A stretch of 64,000 bases of DNA from Corynebacterium amycolatum SK46 (GCF_000173655.1 NZ_ABZU01000004.1:83423-147422), one strand, 5' to 3'; counted from the first letter of the stretch, positions 48,083-57,065 are shown. Notes: a model not told the origin generated them from the letters alone. Translations and numbers: made by a program.

Positions 48083-48574
48083 TTAATCAAGCGGCAACTT
48101 CTGTTCAATCTTTTGAAACTTCAGCAGATTGTGCTGGGCATCTGCCAGCGCGTCGTGCTTACCTGCAGTCTGTTTTGGCAATCGTGGCTTGCCCGCCATC
48201 TCCCAGTACTGCTTGAGTTCGCGGGTATAGCGCGGCATGAACTGCGGCAGCTTGGTCATATCGCCCCAAAGCTGCACCAACGCAATGTGGTCGTAAGCGC
48301 CTACCCAGGCCCACAGCTCTGGGCTGCCCGTACCGGGTTCGGTGAAAAATGCCAGCAGTTCCTCGCGGATCGTGTCCCGGTTCTTCCACAGCGGAGATGA
48401 GGGGTTGGGCAGCTGATTGAGCACATTGGCCCGAACCCACGGCCCGGCCTTGCTCTCGTTGAACTCGGTAGACACCGCGTAGTACTCGCGGCCGTCCTCA
48501 GCTACGACACCGATGGAGACAAGATCAATAGTCTTGCCGTCTTCAATAAACTCGGTGTCATAAAAATAACGCAC
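48083..48574 (-). CDS. 3'-5' exoribonuclease (Rv2179c family)
   Basis: 163 residues, DEDDh fold: YDTEFIEDGKTIDLVSIGVV (Asp-x-Glu), WAWVGAYDHIALVQLWG (central Asp) and KHDALADAQHN (His/Asp). Rv2179c is a characterised small exoribonuclease of this family. GTG start at 48574 with GGAGAGG ten bases upstream. The 151 bp upstream of it hold no gene. Confidence 0.9.
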   Translation of the reverse strand: MRYFYDTEFIEDGKTIDLVSIGVVAEDGREYYAVSTEFNESKAGPWVRANVLNQLPNPSSPLWKNRDTIREELLAFFTEPGTGSPELWAWVGAYDHIALVQLWGDMTKLPQFMPRYTRELKQYWEMAGKPRLPKQTAGKHDALADAQHNLLKFQKIEQKLPLD

Positions 48575-48725
48575 GGTGTGGAATCCTCTCCAGCCTCGGC
48601 CTCGCGTCGGCTACCTCGCGACCAAAAGACCGTGGAGCCCTACCGAGCAAATCTTCCCCATGCACCGAATCGCCCTAGGAAGTGTGCAGCCCCACTGTCG
48701 CGAAAACTATCTGCGCCTTATTATT

Positions 48726-49517
48726 CTAGCGAGCGCGTCGGAACCAGCGACGAGGGGTCGGCTTCGGCCCCGGAGCCGGAGTGGTCAGCTCTCCCCCCGG
48801 CTCGGTTCCCGCTGGATAACCGTTGCCGGCCTCCAAGGACTTCTTCACATCAGTCGCATAAGCATCGACATATTCCTGACCAGAAAGCTTCTGAATTTCC
48901 TTAATCAGGTCATCCGTCAGTGCCCTGGCCGCTTCATACTCATCGCTGTACTTGGCTTTGTACTCCGACGGATCAATCGGATCGCCGATAATCGTGCCGA
49001 CCTTCACCGGACGAGGAATCCACGAGCCAATCGGGTTGGCCTTTTCCGTATCAATCATTGCCATTGGGAACACCGGCACACCGGCCTTCAGCGCTACACG
49101 TGCCGCACCGGTTTTACCGCGGTACAGTCGACCATCGGGACTACGGGTGCCCTCCAGGGAAATGCCCAGCAGGTCACCGCGTGACAGCACCTTCAAGCCG
49201 GCGATCAGCGCATCGCGAGCTGCATCACCAGAGGTACGGTCAATCGGCACCTGCCCCACCGAGGAGAAGAAGAACTTCTGGATACCGCCGACAAAGCCCG
49301 GCGTGGTGAAGTACTCTGCCTTCGCCAGGAACGTCAGCTGACGACGGCAGACCAGTGGGAAGAAAAAGTGATCCATCACAGCAAGGTGGTTCGACGCCAT
49401 CAGCGCTGGACCTTCCTGGGGAATCTTCTCACCACCGATGTAGTACGGGCGATTATAGATCCGCAGCCAAGGGCCAATGAGGATGTACTTAAAGAACTTG
49501 TACCAGCGATTATTCAC
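48726..49517 (-). CDS. plsC: 1-acyl-sn-glycerol-3-phosphate acyltransferase (PlsC family)
   Basis: 263 residues. The acyltransferase motif NHLAVMDHFF corresponds to NHx4D, and ISLEGTRSPDGRLYRGKTGAARVAL contains the EGTR block; VFPMAMIDT follows. It acylates lysophosphatidate or a related acceptor at the membrane. The GTG start is 8 nt after TATAGT (49531-49526), predicting a leaderless mRNA. A Pro/Arg-rich tail ends the protein. Confidence 0.92.
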   Translation of the reverse strand: MNNRWYKFFKYILIGPWLRIYNRPYYIGGEKIPQEGPALMASNHLAVMDHFFFPLVCRRQLTFLAKAEYFTTPGFVGGIQKFFFSSVGQVPIDRTSGDAARDALIAGLKVLSRGDLLGISLEGTRSPDGRLYRGKTGAARVALKAGVPVFPMAMIDTEKANPIGSWIPRPVKVGTIIGDPIDPSEYKAKYSDEYEAARALTDDLIKEIQKLSGQEYVDAYATDVKKSLEAGNGYPAGTEPGGELTTPAPGPKPTPRRWFRRAR

Positions 49518-49618
49518 AGTTTAAAACTATACAGGTTCACTTGGTCCGGCGATCCATCTCCGCAGCCATTCCCCCACCTTTTCGCGGGCGAATTCCCCTG
49601 CAATCCCCAATTGACGCT

Positions 49619-50632
49619 TTACGACGATGCCGCACTCTCGGCAGCCACAACGCTGCGCGCAATATCCGCCGCACCAATCAACCCGGCATCGGCACCCAGT
49701 TCAGCGACCCGCACATCCGCCACCGGACGATAGCCAGCACCGGTGAGATTGCGCGCAAACTCGGCCTTGGCCTTGTCCAGGTATAAATCAGATGCCGAGG
49801 CAACCCCGCCACCGATGACAATCAATTCCGGGTCAAAGACATCGCCCACCATCGACAGACCACGCCCGAGCCAGGTAGCGAAGTCATCAATCGCAGCCAG
49901 AGCCAATTCATCCCCCTGCCGAGCAGCCGAGACGACATCGGTACCAGTTGCCGAGCCGGCCACGAGCCCGTCGGTAAGCCGCGAGAAGTAGCGGCCGGAT
50001 TCAGAGAGCTCCTGAGCTGTGGTAACCAACGCCGTACCTGAGCAGTAACGCTCCAAGCAACCACGCTTTCCGCAGGAGCAGGGACGACCATCCGGCACAA
50101 CGGTGAGGTGGCCGAATTCCGGCGCCGTGCCGTACGCACCACGGTAAATCTCACCACCCTGCATCATCGCGCCACCGATTCCCGTACCCAGCGCAAACAG
50201 CACCCAATTATCCGCACCGCGAGCCGCACCAAAGCGATACTCGCCCCAGGCGGCCGAGTTGGCATCGTGCTCAAGCTGCAGAGGGCACGGGAGAAGCAAG
50301 GATAAACGCTTGACGACGTTCGCATCGCGCCACGGCAGATGCGGGGCGAACCGAACCGTCTGGCGGTCAGAATCCAAAAAACCAGCTACAGCTAAACCGA
50401 TGGCGCTGACATCTGGAAAACGTTCAACCAAGCGCTCGGATGTCTGGACAATGCCACGTTCAATGGCATCCACACTGCCGTCAGAACTAGTCTGAACTCG
50501 ATACAACACCTGCCCATCAGCGCTGACCACTGCAGCGCGCAGATTTGTTCCACCAATATCAAAACCGATAGCCGGGCAATCAGCGGCGGCGGACTCGTCT
50601 GAGCTCGGATGAATCGGAATATCGGTGGACAT
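49619..50632 (-). CDS. glk: ROK-family glucokinase
   Basis: 337 residues. ATP-binding DIGGTNLRAAVV, catalytic region EHDANSAAWGE, and the ROK zinc motif CSCGKRGCLERYCSG. It phosphorylates glucose with ATP. A consensus TATAAT (50646-50641) lies 8 nt before the ATG and overlaps the pimB' stop codon, so glk has its own leaderless promoter within the operon. Confidence 0.93.
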   Translation of the reverse strand: MSTDIPIHPSSDESAAADCPAIGFDIGGTNLRAAVVSADGQVLYRVQTSSDGSVDAIERGIVQTSERLVERFPDVSAIGLAVAGFLDSDRQTVRFAPHLPWRDANVVKRLSLLLPCPLQLEHDANSAAWGEYRFGAARGADNWVLFALGTGIGGAMMQGGEIYRGAYGTAPEFGHLTVVPDGRPCSCGKRGCLERYCSGTALVTTAQELSESGRYFSRLTDGLVAGSATGTDVVSAARQGDELALAAIDDFATWLGRGLSMVGDVFDPELIVIGGGVASASDLYLDKAKAEFARNLTGAGYRPVADVRVAELGADAGLIGAADIARSVVAAESAASS

Positions 50633-50641
50633 AACAGTTGA

Positions 50642-51796
50642 TTATAAAGGGATTGCGCAGGTTCGGAGAATTCGGCGAGCCCGAGCAGCCATGACCTCCC
50701 AGGTCCACGACTGCACAACATGCTCCCGACCACAGGCCCCCATCGCCGCCGCGCGCTCCGGATCATCCAAGATCTCAACCAGTCCGGTGGCGATGCTGCG
50801 CTTCGAGGCCCCGTCGACAACGATGCCAGTTTCACCATCGATAACTGTCTCCGGAGCGCCACCAGACTTGCCAGCTATGACAGGGACACCGCAGGCCTGT
50901 GCTTCCAAGTAGACAATGCCGAGGCCCTCTACATCGAGGCCACGACCTCGGGTTCGGGCGGGCATGGCGAAAACGCTGGCCGCATTGTAATAGGCGGGGA
51001 GATCAGCATAAGAGACCTTGCCGGCAAAAATGACCTGCTCGGAGACCCCAAGCTTTGCTGCCAGCTTTTCCAACCCCCGATTCAACGGACCAACGCCCAC
51101 AATCAGCAACCTTGCACCTGGGTGCTGCTCAAGAACCTTAGGCATGCTGCGAATCAGCATATCTTGCCCTTTTCGGCGCACTAGCCGGGAAATACAGACG
51201 ATAAGCGGCTGGGACTCACCGATTCCGTGGTGCTGCCGGATCTTCTGTCCCGCCTCGGGGTCCGGGGAAAACCTCTCGATATCGACACCAGAAGGCAGGC
51301 GTTCAAACGCTGTTTGCGGGCCAAAGGCTGCCGCAAAACGACCACGGGTGTAGCGGGAAATATAGGTCACAACATCGGAGCTCTTACCAATGCGCCCCAG
51401 CATCTGGCGGGCCAATGGCAGCATCGACCAGCCCACTTCATGTCCGTGAGTGGTAGCGACGATACGGGTGGCACCTGCGTGACGGCATGCGTCGCCAAGC
51501 AAACCAAGTGGCGCGGCGGCACCAAACCAGACGGTGTCAATGCGTTCGGTGCGAATAATCTGAGCGGCGCGACGAGCTACGTGCGGCAGTGGCAGCAGCA
51601 CGGAATCACGCATGCGATAAACACGGTACGGTAGCGACTCGTCGTAGGCGCGGAGCTTTTCTTCGGGGGCTCGCGAGGACGCGAGGACTACGAGGTTCTC
51701 CGGATCCAAGCGAGCACAGAAATCACGCAGGTAGGACTCGATTCCACCATCGCGAGGCGGGAAGTCATTCGTAATGAGCAGTACGCGCGCAGACAT
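50642..51796 (-). CDS. pimB: GDP-mannose-dependent alpha-(1-6)-PIM1 mannosyltransferase PimB'
   Basis: 384 residues, GT-B fold of family GT4: N-terminal NDFPPRDGGIESYLRDF, EVGWSMLPLARQ, GVDIERFSP, ISRLVRRKGQDMLI, and the C-terminal E-x7-E block (GLGIVYLEAQACGVPVIAG). It adds the second mannose to phosphatidylinositol mannoside, feeding the lipoglycans that MptA extends. TAAACT lies 7 nt before the ATG (leaderless). Confidence 0.93.
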   Translation of the reverse strand: MSARVLLITNDFPPRDGGIESYLRDFCARLDPENLVVLASSRAPEEKLRAYDESLPYRVYRMRDSVLLPLPHVARRAAQIIRTERIDTVWFGAAAPLGLLGDACRHAGATRIVATTHGHEVGWSMLPLARQMLGRIGKSSDVVTYISRYTRGRFAAAFGPQTAFERLPSGVDIERFSPDPEAGQKIRQHHGIGESQPLIVCISRLVRRKGQDMLIRSMPKVLEQHPGARLLIVGVGPLNRGLEKLAAKLGVSEQVIFAGKVSYADLPAYYNAASVFAMPARTRGRGLDVEGLGIVYLEAQACGVPVIAGKSGGAPETVIDGETGIVVDGASKRSIATGLVEILDDPERAAAMGACGREHVVQSWTWEVMAARARRILRTCAIPL

Positions 51797-51849
51797 GGGG
51801 TCGAGTTTATCTACCTTGACTAAAAAGACGCGAAGCCACCTGCCGCTAG

Positions 51850-52950
51850 TTAAAAGCGGACAGCGCCTTGGTACGGGCCACCCTGGTCAATGGAAACGAC
51901 CTGGACTGGAATGCCGTAGTCGGAAGCATGGACAATCTGGCCGTTGCCAATGTACATGCCTACGTGGGTAATGCCCGGGTAGTAACCGATGATGTCACCT
52001 GGCTGCAGCTGGTCACGGCTTACCGGGGTACCACCGGCGAGCTGAGCCTGCGAAGTACGCGGAATGGACTTACCAATCTGCTGGTACGCCCAGTACATCA
52101 GACCGGAGCAATCGAACTCAGAGGGACCAGCAGCTCCCCACGAGTACGGGGAACCCAGCTTCGACATCGCGGCATCAACTGCGGCGGAAGATCCGAGCAG
52201 CTTATCCAGGCCTTCGGTGATTGGATTGTTCTTGGAAATCCAAATGTCCCGCTGCTCTGGGCTCAGCGAATCAACCATGGACTTGACATGCTCGGCGCGC
52301 TCATCAAATTCGGCGCTGCGCTTGTCCAAATCATCGCGACGCTTAGCCAGGTCATCGAGCTGCTTGCGGATATCGCCCTGCAGACGCAGCGCATTGGCCT
52401 TACCATCCTCGGCATCCTTACGGGCTTGCACCGCACGGCTGACAACTTCATCGTTGTCGCGGAACATCTTATTGATGTAACCGGCACGGTCGATAGCGTC
52501 CTGAGCACTGGCAGATCCCAGGGCGGCCGACAACGGGTCGACGATTTCACCACGCATCCGCTTCTTCGCGAAGTACGAAATCTCACCAGAGAGCGCCTTA
52601 AGGTCATCCTGTGCTCGGAGAACCCGATCCTCAGAGTGCTTCAGCTCCCCCTCGGCGTGCCGGAGTTCCTCTTCCTTAGCCTGAACCTGGGAATCCAGCT
52701 CGGTAACTTCCTCAGAAACCGCTTCGGTATCCCGAGAAATCTTTTCCAGCTCTGCAATAATGCCGTCTGCAGTAGCCAGATCCGGGGCTGGCTGTTCATC
52801 TTGCGCAGACGCAATTGGCGCCAAACCTACGGAGCCAAAGGTTAGCCCAGTCACGACCGTCAGCCCGACTACACCGCGACGAGAGTTGTGGCGACGGCGA
52901 GAGGCACGGTGACGCGACAAATCCAAACCCTTTTCAAGTTGTGTATTCAA
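51850..52950 (-). CDS. NlpC/P60 peptidoglycan endopeptidase with coiled coil (RipC-like)
   Basis: 366 residues from TTG 52950 (GGGGAAG just upstream). Signal peptide about 24-49 (VVGLTVVTGLTFGSVGLAPIASAQ). A long coiled coil follows (about 62-235, TEAVSEEVTELDSQVQAKEEE) and then a C-terminal NlpC/P60 domain with catalytic Cys in SEFDCSGLMYW and His in ITHVGMYIG; VHASDYG gives the third residue. In Corynebacterium a coiled-coil NlpC/P60 protein of this kind is activated by FtsEX at the septum; that link is inference here. Confidence 0.9.
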   Translation of the reverse strand: MNTQLEKGLDLSRHRASRRRHNSRRGVVGLTVVTGLTFGSVGLAPIASAQDEQPAPDLATADGIIAELEKISRDTEAVSEEVTELDSQVQAKEEELRHAEGELKHSEDRVLRAQDDLKALSGEISYFAKKRMRGEIVDPLSAALGSASAQDAIDRAGYINKMFRDNDEVVSRAVQARKDAEDGKANALRLQGDIRKQLDDLAKRRDDLDKRSAEFDERAEHVKSMVDSLSPEQRDIWISKNNPITEGLDKLLGSSAAVDAAMSKLGSPYSWGAAGPSEFDCSGLMYWAYQQIGKSIPRTSQAQLAGGTPVSRDQLQPGDIIGYYPGITHVGMYIGNGQIVHASDYGIPVQVVSIDQGGPYQGAVRF

Positions 52951-53000
52951 ATTTCTTCCCCGAAAAACAAAACATCAAACCACTTGACGCATTCGAGCAA

Positions 53001-53009
53001 ATTGTAGCA
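53001..53009 (-). promoter_or_regulatory. Extended -10 promoter for the coiled-coil NlpC/P60 gene
   Basis: Minus strand TGCTACAAT (TG plus TACAAT), about 50 nt before the TTG start. The rest of the 52951-53125 spacer shows nothing else I recognise. Confidence 0.5.
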
Positions 53010-53120
53010 GCCTTGCCGCGGAACAACACACCGACAAACCGCCAGCACAAAGGGGTATCCAAAGGGAGCAACCAGGATAGCCCTCTGGCTTCACGCATTG
53101 CGTAACCGCAGTACTAAAAC

Positions 53121-53188
53121 AAAAATGAGGCGAGCGCCCCAAAGTGCTTTACGACGCGCAAAGCGTCAGCACTCGGGCGCTCACCTCA
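53121..53188 (-). terminator. Long hairpin terminator after the second NlpC/P60 gene
   Basis: Nested stems TGAGG/CCTCA, GAGCGCCC/GGGCGCTC, AGTGCT/AGCACT and GACGC/GCGTC between 53126 and 53188, then TTTTTG on the minus strand. The inner loop arm contains the GCTTTACGACG word (53146-53156). Confidence 0.88.
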
Positions 53189-53263
53189 GTGCCCCCCACT
53201 AAAAAGAGAGCAAAGGCCCTACAGGGCACCTAGGCCCCGCAGGTTGTCATCCGTTCAAACAGA

Positions 53264-53842
53264 TTAGAAGCGGACGAAGTTGTGAACCGGCATGTAGTTC
53301 ATCGGAGCTTCCTTGACGACATCGCCGGACTGCGGAGCGTGAATCACGTTGCCATTGCCAGAGAAGATGCCAACGTGGGTAGCGCCAGAGTAGAAGGAAA
53401 CGATGTCACCCAGTGCCGGGCTGGAGACCGGGGTGCCCTGGGAAGCCTGCGCCTGGGAAGTACGCGGGATCGACTTACCGACCTGCTGGTATGCCCAGGA
53501 GGTCAGACCGGAGCAGTCGAAAGAGTTCGGACCGGTAGCGCCCCACACGTACGGGGAACCAATCTTGGAACGTGCAGCGGAGACGATAGCCGAGCCAGTG
53601 GACGGTGCTGCAACGTTTGCAACGCTGCCGGAGGTAACCTGACCTGTGACATCGTTGAACTTGCCGACAACATCCTGCAGACCTGCAACCTGCGGGGTAT
53701 CGAAGCCGTTCAGTGCGCCCTGGATATCGTTCAGCGGGTTAGCGTTAGCGGTCGGAACTGCGAGAGCGGTAACGCCGGCGACAGTTGCGCCAAATGCGAC
53801 TGCGTTGCGTGCAAAGTTAGAACGGCGGTGGTGCTTGCCCAT
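53264..53842 (-). CDS. nlpC: Secreted NlpC/P60 peptidoglycan hydrolase
   Basis: 192 residues. Basic N-terminus and signal peptide (NAVAFGATVAGVTALAVPTANA), a short linker, then the NlpC/P60 domain: SPYVWGATGPNSFDCSGLTSW (catalytic Cys), GATHVGIFSG (His) and VIHAP. It has no coiled coil. The catalytic domain is close to that of the neighbour at 51850 (IPRTSQAQ and GTPVS shared), suggesting an old tandem duplication. The gene is preceded by a c-di-AMP riboswitch. Confidence 0.92.
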   Translation of the reverse strand: MGKHHRRSNFARNAVAFGATVAGVTALAVPTANANPLNDIQGALNGFDTPQVAGLQDVVGKFNDVTGQVTSGSVANVAAPSTGSAIVSAARSKIGSPYVWGATGPNSFDCSGLTSWAYQQVGKSIPRTSQAQASQGTPVSSPALGDIVSFYSGATHVGIFSGNGNVIHAPQSGDVVKEAPMNYMPVHNFVRF

Positions 53843-53865
53843 TGTTTTGAAACTCCAAAATCTTC

Positions 53866-54015
53866 CTGTTTAGCCGACCGGGTTAGCTGACGGGTTCGGA
53901 AGAATGGAAGACTTCCTACCCTCCGGGATTTCCCTTTGGGATTCACCCCATGGTTCGAGGTGGGTCCCCGGCTCGAATCCCCTGAGGCTCTCACTACTTA
54001 GACCCTCAGGACCTT
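53866..54015 (-). promoter_or_regulatory. c-di-AMP (ydaO/yuaA-type) riboswitch upstream of nlpC
   Basis: The minus-strand RNA contains GGGGUGAAUCCC (53949-53938) and CCGAACCCGUCAGCUAACCC (53899 downwards), both hallmark segments of the ydaO family, plus GAUUCGAGCCGGGGACCCA. A leading hairpin CCTGAGG/CCTCAGG lies at 53981-54009. In actinobacteria this class precedes wall hydrolase genes. The expression platform is not obvious: TTTTG/CAAAA can fold around the GGAG just before the nlpC ATG. Confidence 0.88.
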
Positions 54016-54355
54016 CGATAAGGCTCTGTGTTTTCTTATCAATGACCGGCACCAACTCAGTGGCCCCGTTTCAATGTCTCGATAAGGTTACGAAATGGCA
54101 TCAAGTTTTGTCTAGCCGTTTGCCCAGAAAACCGCCCGAAGCCCGGCTGTTACCATCGATAGAACTAAACCGTTACCAAGCTGTTACAACTAGACACTCC
54201 CCCTGTAGCGGAATGATAACAGTTTGATAAACACGCCACGACCTGGCATTTTGAAATCTGCCGAGAACTTTACACTTAACGCCTTAAAGTCGACATATTT
54301 TTATCGCGGACTCAAAACGTGTTTTATGTCACACTTCAGCTTGTAACGGTTCAAT
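54016..54355. other. nlpC / exonuclease divergent region
   Basis: 340 bp without a gene. Contains GTTAC repeats at 54087, 54149, 54172 and 54183 (the last two 11 bp apart; GTAAC on the nlpC strand), two TCGATAAGG words (54017 and 54080 region) and an AT-rich right part serving as promoter region for the plus-strand gene. Confidence 0.5.
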
Positions 54356-54412
54356 TTGCTCAAGTTTCACAGTTTTAACACCCCTAGGAGCGCTCAGAAT
54401 AGGATTATTGAC

Positions 54413-56002
54413 GTGGATTCAGGACAACAGCACTTCCCTCTCGAAGGCACCGTCGATGATTCTCTTTTCAACACCACCTTTGTCGTCGTAGACCTAGAAA
54501 CGACTGGACTGAAGGCCAAGAACGACCACATCATTGAAATTGGGGCCATCAAAACCCGTGGCGGTAAGACAATTGGCACCTTTTCCAGCTTCATCGACCC
54601 TGGTATGGAGATCCCGGACCACATTACATCTCTCACTGGCATCACTACCGCCGATGTTGAAACTGCCCCACAGCTCGGCACAGTTATTACTCAGTTCCTC
54701 GAATTTGCCCGGGGAAGCGTCTGGGTTGCGCATAACGCCAAGTTCGATATTGGATTCCTCCGCCAGGCTTGCACAGATTTGGGCCTAGACTGGCCAAGCC
54801 CCAGTGTCGTAGACACTCTCACATTGGCGCGTCGCGTCCTTGACCGCTCGCAAGTTGGCAGTTTCAAGCTCTCACAGCTCGCACGATACGTCGGTTCTCC
54901 GAATCGCCCCGCCCACCGGGCGCTTGACGACGCAATCGCAACCGTCGACGTCCTTCACTACCTCATGGAGAGACTAGCTGTCTATGAAGTACAAACAGCA
55001 TCCGAGCTAGTGCATTACTCGCCCACCGTTGCTCCGGAGGTTCGCGCTAAACGACACCTTGCCGATGGAGCTCCGCACACCCCTGGTGTCTATGTTTTTC
55101 GGTCAAGAAATGACGACCCTTTATATATAGGTACAGCTCTCGATTTGCGACGTAGACTTCTGCAATATTTCAACGGCACTGATTCTCGTCGCAAGATTAC
55201 GGAAATGGTCTCTCAAGCCGAACGCGTCGAAATCATCGAGTGCCCGCACGGCTTCGCTGCAGAAATTCGCGAGGCTCGTCTGATCTCTGCACTCCGTCCG
55301 CCCTACAACCGACAACGCACCGAACCAACCCGCGGCTGGTACATCGTCCCCACTAGCCCCGGTCGGCCTGCCAAGATTAGCCGGACAGTCACCGACGCCC
55401 GCAGCCTAGGTCCTTTCCGCACGCGCGACACCGCTACTGCCATCCGCGACAGGTTCTCCGCGCTTAACGACGACTTTGCGATAACAACCGCTCAGATCTC
55501 CACCACCGGCGCAGACGAGATCGCAGACATGATTGCAGAGATATCAGCACTTGCCGAAGCACACCGCTTCCAACGCGCGGCAGTGCAACGTGACCGCACC
55601 GCGGAGTTCATCATCAGCTTGGACAAGCAGCAGCGCCTGAGCATGCTTGCAGCCATCCCATCTCTGCAAGCCGCTTTCCCCGATGGCAATGGAGGCTGGC
55701 ACCTAGCGGAAATTCGCTATGGCAGGTTGGCCGGCGCCAGCACCGCACCACGTGGCGCCGAAATGAACTACATCATCGAGCTCATGGAGAGTTCAGCCCA
55801 AACAGTCACTCCAGATGATTCCTTATATAAAGGAGCATCGATTGATGAACTCAGTATTATCTGGAAATGGCTGCAGCGCCCGGAGGTACGAATAAAGCCC
55901 ACCGGAGGCGAGTTTTCCTACCCTAGGTTAGGCGCAGGAAAATACCTTCAGTGGGCAATTGACGCGCAGCAAGCACGTCGTGAAGCGCGACGCGAACCTT
56001 AA
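54413..56002 (+). CDS. DEDDh exonuclease fused to GIY-YIG nuclease domain (Rv2191-like)
   Basis: 529 residues from GTG 54413, which lies 7 nt after TAGGAT (leaderless); the frame is open 57 nt further upstream. N-terminal DnaQ-like exonuclease: VVVDLETTGLKAKNDHIIEIG (Asp-x-Glu), VAHNAKFDIGFL, HRALDDAIATVDVLHYL. Then a UvrC-type GIY-YIG domain (GVYVFRSRNDDPLYIGTALDLRRRLLQYF) and a C-terminal part of about 200 residues. This fusion is known in actinobacteria, with a presumed role in DNA repair; substrates not defined. Confidence 0.88.
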   Translation: MDSGQQHFPLEGTVDDSLFNTTFVVVDLETTGLKAKNDHIIEIGAIKTRGGKTIGTFSSFIDPGMEIPDHITSLTGITTADVETAPQLGTVITQFLEFARGSVWVAHNAKFDIGFLRQACTDLGLDWPSPSVVDTLTLARRVLDRSQVGSFKLSQLARYVGSPNRPAHRALDDAIATVDVLHYLMERLAVYEVQTASELVHYSPTVAPEVRAKRHLADGAPHTPGVYVFRSRNDDPLYIGTALDLRRRLLQYFNGTDSRRKITEMVSQAERVEIIECPHGFAAEIREARLISALRPPYNRQRTEPTRGWYIVPTSPGRPAKISRTVTDARSLGPFRTRDTATAIRDRFSALNDDFAITTAQISTTGADEIADMIAEISALAEAHRFQRAAVQRDRTAEFIISLDKQQRLSMLAAIPSLQAAFPDGNGGWHLAEIRYGRLAGASTAPRGAEMNYIIELMESSAQTVTPDDSLYKGASIDELSIIWKWLQRPEVRIKPTGGEFSYPRLGAGKYLQWAIDAQQARREARREP

Positions 56003-57065
56003 CCCTTCATCGCCGCGGTAAGGATGTCCAGGCACAGCCCCGACTGGAGCGTTTCCTTGACCTCTTCAATGGAGTCGGCCATAGCTTCCTTTAGTGAACG
56101 GCCACCCAGACCACGCGAAATGGCGATTGCGGCTGCGGAGTTAAGGATGACTGCATCGCGAATCGGACCTTGAGCTCGCCAGCCCAAATGCGACGTGCAA
56201 CATCAGCGTTGTAAGCAGGGTCACCGCCACGCAGCGCGTCAATTTCGGAGTACTCCATGCCATAGTCATGTGGATCGATGACATCTTCGGCAACTTCACC
56301 GTTTTCCACAATAAAGACCTTGGTGGGGCCAGTAACGGTAATCTCGTCGAGACCATCGCTTCCGCGAACCACCAACGCGCGCTGACCACGGCGGGCGAAG
56401 GTGTTCGCCATCGTCTCCATCTGATCTTCGAAGGCACAGCCAATCAAGCTCGCCTGCGGGCGTGCTGGATTCGTCAGCGGCCCCAACAGGTTGAAGACGG
56501 TAGGAACCGCTAGCTCCTTGCGCACCGGTCCAGCGAAGCGCATGGCCGGATGAAAGCGAGCGGCAAAGAGGAAGCGCACGTAGAAATCCGGATGTTCCGG
56601 AGAAGTAACGAGACCGTCCTCAATGTCGATACCAAAGGCCTCCAGCATGTCAGCGCCGCCCGACTTCGAGGAAGCCGCGCGGTTACCGTGTTTGAGCACC
56701 GGCACACCACTGGCAGCGATGACAATCATGGACATCGTGGAGATGTTGACGGTATTTGCGCCATCACCACCGGTTCCGACGATATCGACTGCTCCGCGCT
56801 CAATAACACCGGCGAGCTGCGAATCATGAACTGGGCGGGCAAATGAAAGCATCCCCTCAGCCGCAGCATCGAGCTCGGCAGCCGTAATCCCCTTGGCGAG
56901 GAGACCGAAAGCAAACGTTGCGGTCTGCACGTCCCCGGAAGCACCGGACATAATCTGATCCATGGCGAATCGAATGCCCTCACCGGAAACTTCGCGGCCA
57001 GCGCCAATAGTGGAGAGAACATGGCGCCAGTTTTCGACCGCCCTCTTATCGCCGATCTCGCTCAT
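55999..57065 (-). pseudogene. trpD: Anthranilate phosphoribosyltransferase with a frameshift
   Basis: TrpD joins anthranilate and PRPP in tryptophan synthesis. From ATG 57065 (AAGGGAG upstream) the frame carries VGTGGDGANTVNISTMS, KHGNRAASSKSGGADMLEAFG, FLFAARFHPAMRFAGPVR and NLLGPLTNPA, all intact. After WAGELK (about 56170) the frame slips: the expected GPIRDAVILNSAAAIAISRG and the remaining ~50 residues continue in another frame to 55999. Inserting one G into AAGGTCCG restores the gene, so a single base is missing at 56168-56169. Either a real inactivating mutation or a sequencing/assembly error. Confidence 0.85.

Noticed and set aside
54310..54345. GlxR/CRP-type site (GTGTGACATAAAACACG, minus strand)
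   Set aside because: The right half does not match TCACA; too weak to list as a site.
56160..56180. Programmed frameshift in trpD
   Set aside because: No slippery heptamer or downstream pseudoknot is seen, and TrpD families are not known to frameshift; a deletion or sequencing error is simpler.
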